Assembly (NCBI RefSeq): GCF_016612865.1
Contig: NZ_JAENZZ010000002.1
Coordinates: forward strand, 434,001-498,000
DNA from: Blastococcus sp. TML/M2B
GTDB taxonomy: Bacteria > Actinomycetota > Actinomycetes > Mycobacteriales > Geodermatophilaceae
Length of the DNA stretch: 64,000 bases
Direction: 5' to 3'
The notes under the pieces are model-generated. The model worked only from the letters and a program-made list of their open reading frames with translations. It was not told where the DNA came from and searched no databases. Positions within the stretch are counted from its first letter, which is position 1, and the number at the start of each line of letters is the position of its first letter. Below are positions 57,713 to 64,000 of the stretch, in pieces. A program made the translations under genes and the position numbers.

Positions 57713-58736
57713 TCAGGCGCTGCGGCGGGCGCGCTTGGCCGGCGGCTTGGCCGCGCTCGCGGTCTTCTTCGCCGCGGTCGCCTTCGTGGCCGTCGTCTTC
57801 TTCGCCGCCGCCTTCTTCGCGGGGGCCTTCGCCGCGGCCGCCTTCTTCGCCGGCGCGCGCTTGGCCGGCGCCTTCTTGGCGGGCGCCTCCTCCGCGACGT
57901 CGTCGGCGTCGTCGGCGTCCTCCGCGTCGGCTGCGTCGTCGTCGGCGGCCGGGGCGGAGCCGCCCTTGGCCCGCTCCACGCTGCGGCGCAGCGCGCTCAT
58001 CAGGTCGACCACCGCGGCGCCGTCATCGTCGGAGACCTCCGGCGGCTGCTGCACCTCGCCGCCGGACTGCTTGGCCTCCAGCAGGGCGGTCATCGCCTCG
58101 CGGTAGTCGTCGGTGAACTCGGTGGGGTCGAACTCGCCGGACATGGACGAGATCAGCGCCTCGGCCATCTTCAGCTCCTGCGGGCGCACCGAGACGTCCT
58201 CGTCGAGGAAGGCGAAGTCGGGCCGGCGGATCTCGTCGGGCCAGCGCATCGTGTGCAGCACCAGCACGCCGTCGCGCACGCGCATGGCGGCCAGCGACTC
58301 GCGCTGCCGGATCGCGATCTTGGTGATCGCCACCTGGCCGGCGTTCTCGAGGGCGTCGCGCAGCAGCACGTAGGGGCGCGTCGCCGGACCGTCGGGCTCC
58401 AGGTAGTAGGTCTTCTCGAACTGGATGGGGTCGATCTCGGACTGGTCGACGAACTGCAGCACCTCGATCTCCCGCCGGGTGCTCAGCGGCAGCTCGTCGA
58501 AGTCCTCGTCGGTGAGGACGACGACCTGGCCCGTCGGGCAGCTCGTAGCCCTTGGCGATGTCGCTGTACTCGACCTCCTCGCCGTCGATCGAGCAGACCC
58601 GCCGGTACTTCACCCGGCCGCCGTCGGTGGCGTGCACCTGGTGGAACCGGATGTCCTTGTCCTCCGTCGCGGAGTACAGCTTCACCCCGATGCTGACCAG
58701 GCCGAACGACACGGCCCCGCGCCAGATGGATCGCAT
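57713..58736 (-). CDS. ku: Ku DNA end-binding protein with Lys/Ala-rich tail, frameshifted
   Basis: A bacterial Ku of about 340 residues. It has MRSIWRGAVSFGLVSIGVKL at the start, VKYRRVCSIDGEEVEYSDIA, the core FEKTYYLEPDGPATRPYVLL and MRWPDEIRRPDFAFL. The last 70 residues are repeats of APAKKA/AKKTTATKA type, a histone-H1-like tail that binds DNA in other actinobacterial Ku proteins. An extra C at 58530-58532 breaks the frame at ELPDG; removing it gives GQVVVLTDED. The ATG at 58736 is clear. It starts the ku-ligD operon for end joining, important for desiccation and radiation survival in this kind of organism. Confidence 0.92.
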
Positions 58737-58863
58737 GCCGCCCCTTCCCGAGTGGGCCGCCGAGGGCCCGCGCCGGCCCGCGACCGGGCCAAGATCACAC
58801 GATAGGTCCGCGGGCGCCCCCTCGGCAGGTCGGCGGACCTGCCGCCTCCCCCGGTCGGAGGAC

Positions 58864-59448
58864 CTACGCCTCGACGCCCTCGGGCTCGTCCGCCCGCACG
58901 GATCCGGTGAACAGGCCGTTCTGGATGGCGTCGTAGGCGAACTGCAGCACGTCCGAACCCGCGACCATCGTCATCGTCAGCGCGGCCAGCCGCGTTGCCC
59001 TGGGCGCGCTGACGTAGCCGAACACGAAGCCGGTGCCCACCCACTGGGCGAGGCAGAAGGGGCAGGTGAGCAGCTCCCCGACGGCGTGCTTCACCCCGCC
59101 GTGCTCGCGCACCTCCTCGGCGACCTCCGCGTGCCCCGAGGGCCCCTCGAACCGGACGAAGGGCGCCCGCACGGGCGCGGTGACCGGGTCCTTCGCGATC
59201 CGGCGCGCGAGCCGGAAGGTGGCCACCGTCAGCAGGGCGGCGTCGCCGAGCGGGATCCGCTCCGGCAGCTCCCGGCCCGAGGCCCGCACGGCCGCGGCCG
59301 CAGCCGACACCAGGCCGACGTACACGCCCATCGCGCCGAGATCGGCACCCAGCGGCCGGGGCTCGCCGTCGGTGTACTCGCGCTTCTGCGTGCGGGCCCA
59401 CCGGCGGACCGGGGCCCCGATCCGCTGCACCTCGTCTGCGATCGCCAT
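58864..59448 (-). CDS. DUF1360 membrane protein
   Basis: A 194-residue protein with about four hydrophobic segments and the DUF1360 hallmark LLTCPFCLAQWVGTGFVFGY near residues 128-147, plus FRLARRIAKDPVTAPVRAPF. The function of the family is unknown; members appear in sporulating and stress-resistant bacteria. The ATG at 59448 is clear. It is divergent from the DUF5709 gene, with about 185 bp between them. Confidence 0.85.
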   Translation of the reverse strand: MAIADEVQRIGAPVRRWARTQKREYTDGEPRPLGADLGAMGVYVGLVSAAAAAVRASGRELPERIPLGDAALLTVATFRLARRIAKDPVTAPVRAPFVRFEGPSGHAEVAEEVREHGGVKHAVGELLTCPFCLAQWVGTGFVFGYVSAPRATRLAALTMTMVAGSDVLQFAYDAIQNGLFTGSVRADEPEGVEA

Positions 59449-59634
59449 GGGGCCGCGCTACCCGCCGTCGGCCGGGTGAACCTCCCGGCGCCCGACCGTG
59501 CGCCACCGCACACGAGGCATGGCGACGGAGGTCCCGGGTAGGGCGGGTGCACGACGCCGGTCGGCGACGACCGGCTCCCCGTCCCCCCGGGGACGACGAG
59601 AGCGGGTGCGCCCGCGCGACGAACGGAGACCCGC

Positions 59635-60066
59635 ATGACCGATCCCGGCACCACCGACGGCGCCACCCGGACCGAGGGCCAGACCGCCCGGGACATCCTC
59701 CCCGAGGCCGACGGCATCCCCGAGACCGCGCAGGACGACTCGCCCACGATGGAGCGCGCCGAGGACCCGCAGTTCGAGGCGCTGCCCGGCGAGAGCCCGA
59801 CGGCGACGACGGACTTCGGCACCACCGCCGCCGAGCAGGCCGAGGGCGAGCCGCTGGACGGCCGGCTGGACCGCGAGCTCCCCGACGACAGCGTCGACGT
59901 GCGACCGGCGGAGGACCCGCAGCGCGGGGAGGTCCAGCTGGAGCAGGACCTCGACACGAGCGACTCCGGGACCGACCGCACGGCGGACGACGTCGACGCC
60001 ACCGGCGACGCCGCGATCGGCGGCGAGGGCCCCGAGGAGTCGGCGGTCCACGTCACCGACGCCTGA
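59635..60066 (+). CDS. DUF5709-family acidic disordered protein
   Basis: A 143-residue, strongly acidic, low-complexity protein without predicted fold. The middle matches the DUF5709 pattern (PLDGRLDRELPDDSV, then ADDVDATGDAAIGGEGPEES). Such proteins are common in Geodermatophilaceae and Streptomyces and have no known function; a stress or hydration role is only a guess. The ATG at 59635 has ACGGAG seven bases upstream. Confidence 0.82.
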   Translation: MTDPGTTDGATRTEGQTARDILPEADGIPETAQDDSPTMERAEDPQFEALPGESPTATTDFGTTAAEQAEGEPLDGRLDRELPDDSVDVRPAEDPQRGEVQLEQDLDTSDSGTDRTADDVDATGDAAIGGEGPEESAVHVTDA

Positions 60067-60319
60067 CCGCTCCTCCTCCGTCGCCCGCCCCGGGGACGCG
60101 GCACACGCCGTGGCCCCGGGGCGGGTTGGCGCGTGCCGGTCCGGTTGTCTACCTTGGGTCCGCGGTTCAGCAGGTAGCCGCACCGGAGCAGATCCCACGA
60201 GGGTCGGTTCCGGCCGCGTCGACCACGCGCGGAACCGGGGGGATCCGCACCTCGGATCGCGCAGCGGTAGATTGACCGGGCGGTGTGCCAGCGCGCCGCC
60301 GCCGAGAGGAGCACGATCC

Positions 60320-60718
60320 GTGACCACTTCCGACCTGCCCGCCGAGGGACAGCCCGACGTGCCGAACGAGGGCACCGACGCGCCCTTCGACGACGTGATC
60401 ACGCTCTCCACCTCCACCGACGAGGACGGCGTCGTGACCGTGACGGTCGTCGGCGAGGTGGACACCTTCACCGCGCCGGTGCTGCGTTCGACGCTGGACG
60501 GCCAGCTCGAGCAGTCGCCCCGCGAGCTCGTGATCGACCTGTCCGGCGTCCAGTTCCTGGGCTCGGCCGGCCTGGCCGTGCTCGTGGAGACGCAGAAGTC
60601 CGCGCGCAGCCGCGAGGTCGCCCTCCGCCTGATCGCCACGACCCGCGCCGTCACCCGCCCGCTCGAGGTGACCGGCCTGATCGACCTCTTCACCATCGCC
60701 GACAGCACCGCCCGCTGA
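60320..60718 (+). CDS. STAS-domain anti-sigma factor antagonist
   Basis: A 132-residue protein with an N-terminal acidic arm of about 40 residues and a STAS domain (VVGEVDTFTAPVLRSTLDGQ; DLSGVQFLGSAGLAVLVETQ). Ser in FLGSAG is the usual phosphorylation site of SpoIIAA-type antagonists. When dephosphorylated it should bind an anti-sigma kinase and free a stress sigma factor. The GTG at 60320 has GAGAGGA nine bases upstream. A SpoIIE-type phosphatase with its own ATPase and STAS parts lies 1.1 kb downstream on the other strand and may belong to the same pathway. Confidence 0.9.
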   Translation: MTTSDLPAEGQPDVPNEGTDAPFDDVITLSTSTDEDGVVTVTVVGEVDTFTAPVLRSTLDGQLEQSPRELVIDLSGVQFLGSAGLAVLVETQKSARSREVALRLIATTRAVTRPLEVTGLIDLFTIADSTAR

Positions 60719-60742
60719 CGGCGGGGCTCCTCCGGGAGCCCG

Positions 60743-60786
60743 ACGACGCAGGGCCCGTCCGGGGAACCGGACGGGCCCTGCGTCGT
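60743..60786. terminator. Strong bidirectional terminator
   Basis: Perfect 20-bp stem (60743-60762 / 60767-60786) with GGAA loop, 24 bp past the STAS gene and 17 bp before the convergent topoisomerase stop. Confidence 0.88.
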
Positions 60787-60803
60787 TCGCGGGGTGGGCC
60801 GGC

Positions 60804-61811
60804 TCAGGCGGACAGCATCTGGCAGACCGCCTGCTCCAGCACCCGCTGGACGTCGCGGTCGGCGTCGGCCTCCTCGGCGGCGCCCAGGGCGTGCGCGACG
60901 GTCTCGCCGTGCTCGTAGTGGTCCACCACGCGGGGGTCGACGTAGCTGGCCTTGCAGACCGCCGGGGTGTTGCCGAGCTGCTCGCTGACCGCCTTGTAGG
61001 CCGCGCTGATGATCTTCTTGCGCGCGGTCTTCGACCGGGGCGGGGGCGCCTCGGCCAGCCGCGCGGCCATGAGCACCGTGGCGTTCCAGGTGCGGAAGTC
61101 CTTGGCGGTGAGCTCCGCGCCGCTGATCTCCTTGAGGAAGGCGTTGATCTCGGTGCTCGTGACGTCCCGCCAGGTGCCGTCCTCCACCCGGTAGGCCAGC
61201 AGCTCCTCCCCCGTGCCCTCCGGCCGCTCGAGCAGCTGTCGGACGACGGTGGCGACGGGCCGGTCGGTGAGCTCCACCTCGCGCTCGATGCCCCCCTTCG
61301 CGGTGTAGGCGAAGAACGTCCGCTCACCGCGCACGCGGACGTGCTCGCGGCGCAGCGTGGCCAGCCCGTAGGTCCCGTTCTCCTCGGCGTACTGCTCGCT
61401 GCCGATGCGGAACGCGGCGAGGTCCAGCAGCCGGATCGCGGTCGCGAGCACCCGCTCCCGGTTGAGCCCCCGGGTGCGCAGCGCGGCGACCACCTCGTCG
61501 CGGACGTCGGGCAGCTGATGGGCGATCTCGAGCACCCGCTCGTGCTTCTCGGCGTCCCGCCGCGCCCGCCACTGGTCGTGGTAGCGGTACTGCCGGCGTC
61601 CGGCGGCGTCCACCCCGGTGGCCTGGATGTGCCCGTTGGGCCACGGGCAGATCCAGACGTCCTTCCACGCCGGCGGGATCGCCAGGCCGCGGATCCGGTC
61701 GAGCCGGTCGTCCTTGATCAGGGCACCCGCGTCGTCGTGGTACGCAAAGCCGCGCCCCGCCCGGCGCCGGGTCCAGCCGGGGCCGTTCACGTCACTCCGC
61801 CGCAGTCTCAC
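60804..61811 (-). CDS. DNA topoisomerase IB
   Basis: A 335-residue poxvirus/bacterial-type topoisomerase IB. It has the N-terminal clamp (GRGFAYHDDAGALI; LAIPPAWKDVWICPWPNGHI), the catalytic core with Arg in NRERVLATAIRLLDLAAFRI, YTAKGGIEREVEL (Lys), DFRTWNATVLMAARLAE (Arg/His position) and the nucleophile Tyr in CKASYVDPRVVDHYE. It relaxes supercoils through a 3'-phosphotyrosine intermediate. The GTG at 61811 gives the family-typical start (RLRRSDVNGPGWTRRRAGRG); a TTG at 61844 would add eleven residues. It is monocistronic and converges with the STAS gene. Confidence 0.92.
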   Translation of the reverse strand: MRLRRSDVNGPGWTRRRAGRGFAYHDDAGALIKDDRLDRIRGLAIPPAWKDVWICPWPNGHIQATGVDAAGRRQYRYHDQWRARRDAEKHERVLEIAHQLPDVRDEVVAALRTRGLNRERVLATAIRLLDLAAFRIGSEQYAEENGTYGLATLRREHVRVRGERTFFAYTAKGGIEREVELTDRPVATVVRQLLERPEGTGEELLAYRVEDGTWRDVTSTEINAFLKEISGAELTAKDFRTWNATVLMAARLAEAPPPRSKTARKKIISAAYKAVSEQLGNTPAVCKASYVDPRVVDHYEHGETVAHALGAAEEADADRDVQRVLEQAVCQMLSA

Positions 61812-61869
61812 CGCCGGAGGATGGGCAGCGACGACGCGGCGCAAACGCCGCGCCGTGGCCCGTCACCCG

Positions 61870-63718
61870 TCAGCGCAGGTCGACCAGACCACCCAGGCCG
61901 CTCACCTCGAGCACCTGCCGGGTCACGCCACCCTCGGCCGCGTGCACGACCAGCCGCCATCCCTCGTCGCGGGCGATCCGGGCGACGGCGAGCACCACCC
62001 GCACCGCGGCGCTGCTGAACAGCGTCACGCCGGCCAGGTCGAGCTCCACCCGCGCGGTGCCGCCGTGGCTGGCCTCCAGCAGCCGGATGCGCAGCGGGTC
62101 GGCGGCGGCCTCGTCCACCGCCCCGGTGGCGCGCACGACGGGGCGCGGGCCGGTGCGGTCGACGACCAGGCCGGCCCGCTCCCCGCCCGGAGCCGGCACC
62201 GGCGGCGCCTCGGCGCTGCGCCGCAGCCGGACCGTCAACGTCACCGTCGTGCCGCTGCGGTCGTCGAGCGAGACGCCGTCGACGAGCTGCCGCATGATGA
62301 GCAGCCCGCGGCCGCGGTCGCCCGGGTCGTGGTCCGGGGGCCGCCAGGACCCGTCGTCGTGGACGGTCACGGTGAGCACGCCGTCGCGGTCGACCGACGC
62401 GCGCACCTGCACCGCCCCGGGCTCGGTGCCCCGGTAGGCGTGCTCGGCGGCGTTCGCAGCGGCCTCGCCGACGGCGGTCATGACGCCGACCCGGTCGTTC
62501 TCGTCCATGCCCAGCTCGGTGAGCCAGGCGGTGAGCCGGCGGCGGATCGCGGGCAGGGAGGCGGGCACCGCGGGCAGGTCCAGCTGCAGCGGCCGCTGGG
62601 TGGTCGCGCGGCGGTGCGCCACCAGGACGGCGACGTCGTCCGGCCAGTCGTGCGGCGAGCGCACCAGCTCCGCGATCTCCACGGCCAGACCCGAGGCGGT
62701 CGCCGGGTCGCCGGCACCGGGCCGGGCCAGCACCTCGCGGGAGGCCGCCACGAGCTTCTCGAGGGCGACGGCGTAGTCGCTGCTGCTCCCGGCCAGCGCG
62801 CCGTTGGAGAACAGCACCAGCGTCGCGCCGTGCGGGAGGACCGACCGGTGCACCGGCGCCCCGACCCCGGGCACGCTGCCCAGCGGCGGCCGCGGCGTGA
62901 CGGGGAGGAACGCGGCGGCCCCGTCGCTGCCGACGACGAGCGGCGCGGGGTGGCCCGCGGTGGTGTAGGCCAGCTCCCCGCTGGCGGAGTCCAGCACGCC
63001 GTAGAAGACCGAGGCGCCCTCGACGTCGTCCATGATCGCGGCGAAGGAGTCCAGGCCGGCGAGCACCGCTGCGGGCGAGGGGTCGGTGAGCGCCGAGGAC
63101 CGCATCGCCCCGCGCAGCCGGCTCATCGCGCCGGCCGCGGCGATCCCGTGCCCGACGGCGTCGCCGACGACGAGCGCGACCCGCCCGCCGCCCAGCGGCA
63201 CGGCGTCGTACCAGTCCCCTCCGGCGGCCCGCACCGACGTCGCCTGGTGGTAGCTGCCGGCCAGCGCGACGTCGGGCAGCATCGGCAGGAACGGGGGCAG
63301 CAGCGAGGACTGCGCGGCCTCGACCGCGGCGGCGCCCAGGGGCGGAGCGGGCACCGCGAGCCGTCCGTCGCGCTCGATGACCACCACCGCGCCCGGCTCG
63401 CCGGCCACCTCCAGCGGCCGCAGCGCGACCGTCACCGCGGGGCCGCCGGCGCCCAGCGCCCCGTGCACGGTCTCCGGCAGCCCCGTGCCGATGACCGTGT
63501 CGACGACGTCGGCCAGCGGGCGCCCGGCGGACCACCGGGAGCTCGTCCGGCGCGGTGCCCATGCGGCGGGCACCGGCGTTGGCCCAGACCGTGCGCCCCC
63601 CGGCGACCAGGCAGTAGATGGGGGTGGCGGCAGCCTCCATGGCCGCGAGCAGGACGGCCCCGCCGTCCGGCCCGGGAGCAGGCGGAGGAGGTGGCAGACT
63701 GCCCTGGCTGGTGCTCAT
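61870..63718 (-). CDS. SpoIIE-type phosphatase with HATPase and STAS domains, frameshifted near the start
   Basis: A multidomain regulator of about 615 residues. The N-terminal PAS-like segment (ATPIYCLVAGGRTVWANAGA) is followed by a PP2C/SpoIIE phosphatase (GGDWYDAVPLGGGRVALVVG, then DAVGHGIAAAGAMSRLRG). Next is an anti-sigma-type ATPase (GEAAANAAEHAYRGTEPGAV; GDRGRGLLIMRQLVDGVSL), and last a STAS domain (ELDLAGVTLFSSAAVRVVLA). It combines phosphatase, kinase and antagonist of a partner-switching pathway in one chain. The frame breaks near 63533-63540 (DELP then WSAGRPLAD); one base restores it. The ATG at 63718 is chosen; its ribosome binding site is weak. Confidence 0.87.
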
Positions 63719-63918
63719 CCCAGGCCAGGGAACAACAGCCCCACGACCTCGGCAACCGCGCCGGGGAGCGGCCGGGCGTGGGACAACGCACGTTTCCCGC
63801 GCCGCGGCGCAGGGGTAGTAGAGGCAGTCGGCTCGGCGCGTACCCGTGCCGCGTGGGCAGAATGGACACCGCGCGACCCGAGAGCCGGGGAGCGCCGGGA
63901 CGAAGGAGCTGCAAGCGG

Positions 63919-64000
63919 ATGGTCGACTCGAGGGGCGCCCTCGCGCCGGATGCACGGCGCGCGGAACGACTGGAGCTCCGGGTACCGATCACCCCGATGC
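63919..64000 (+). CDS. Partial CDS at the right edge, unknown
   Basis: A new plus-strand frame opens at ATG 63919 with AAGGAG ten bases upstream and stays open to the window end (27 residues, Arg/Leu-rich, ending RVPITPM). It is divergent from the SpoIIE-type gene. Too short to assign. Confidence 0.45.
   Translation, partial: MVDSRGALAPDARRAERLELRVPITPM

Noticed and set aside
10724-63540. Programmed ribosomal frameshifting as an explanation for the many broken frames
   Set aside because: The sites share no slippery heptamer plus structure, occur in unrelated genes that are not known to use recoding, and need shifts in different directions.
1-64000. tRNA genes, CRISPR arrays, riboswitches or a prophage
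   Set aside because: I looked for cloverleaf-type ends with CCA-compatible stems, regular short repeats with unique spacers and phage structural genes and saw none; a covariance-model scan would be needed to exclude small RNAs.

Overview
The window is very GC-rich, packed with short intergenic gaps, frequent GTG starts and purine-rich ribosome binding sites, and its gene content is actinobacterial. A DUF222/HNH gene, DUF5709, a Ku/LigD end-joining pair, a SpoIIE/STAS partner-switching set and a run similar to the mycobacterial Rv0224c-Rv0227c neighbourhood together suggest the Geodermatophilaceae (Blastococcus, Geodermatophilus or Modestobacter type). That assignment is inference from gene content; no marker RNA gene is present. 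No tRNA, rRNA or CRISPR array was seen.

Layout. 1-4.5 kb: cell-surface genes (DUF3068-like fragment, two methyltransferases, a GT4 glycosyltransferase, a lipid-polysaccharide flippase). 4.8-12 kb: a cupin, two universal stress proteins, a large FAD/Fe-S dehydrogenase and a TrkA-C regulator with its CPA2 antiporter. 12-14.7 kb: a FabG-type reductase, a DUF350 protein and an AI-2E transporter. 15-18.2 kb: a DUF222/HNH gene split by an IS256-family element with intact 8-bp target duplications, followed by two hairpin repeats 120 bp apart. 18.2-27.9 kb: two tandem ankyrin genes, then an acyl-CoA catabolism block (SDR, MFS exporter, TetR, MarR joined in frame to an acyl-CoA synthetase, two acyl-CoA dehydrogenases, dienelactone hydrolase).

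27.9-45 kb is the most distinctive part. A complete peptide/nickel-type ABC importer (two ATPases, two permeases and a solute-binding lipoprotein, SBP1, in one operon) is preceded by five more paralogous binding-protein genes. All six lie on the minus strand at a period of about 2 kb. Each has its own two-block upstream element at nearly constant distance from the start codon, and the five extra copies each end in their own GC-rich hairpin. This looks like an amplified promoter-lipoprotein-terminator cassette that could feed different ligands to one permease. A PucR-type regulator sits at the upstream end and is divergent from an acyl-CoA dehydrogenase with a clear promoter and operator-like palindrome.

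46.6-64 kb: helical and membrane proteins of unknown role, a SatD-like HTH protein, an F420/flavin oxidase-like protein, a second AI-2E transporter, an overlapping operon of PAC2 protein, PabB-PabC fusion and ECF41-type sigma factor, PurU, an end-joining operon (Ku, LigD phosphoesterase-ligase, LigD polymerase), DUF1360 and DUF5709 proteins, an anti-sigma antagonist, topoisomerase IB and a SpoIIE-type phosphatase/kinase/STAS protein.

A caution for the whole window: at least thirteen places in twelve otherwise normal genes (ku, purU, both LigD domain junctions, two ABC subunits, two binding proteins and others) show one- or two-base frameshifts, plus one possible further case in the second AI-2E gene, often in short homopolymers or CG repeats. 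This density points to sequence or assembly error more than gene decay. I annotate these as full genes and mark where each frame breaks.
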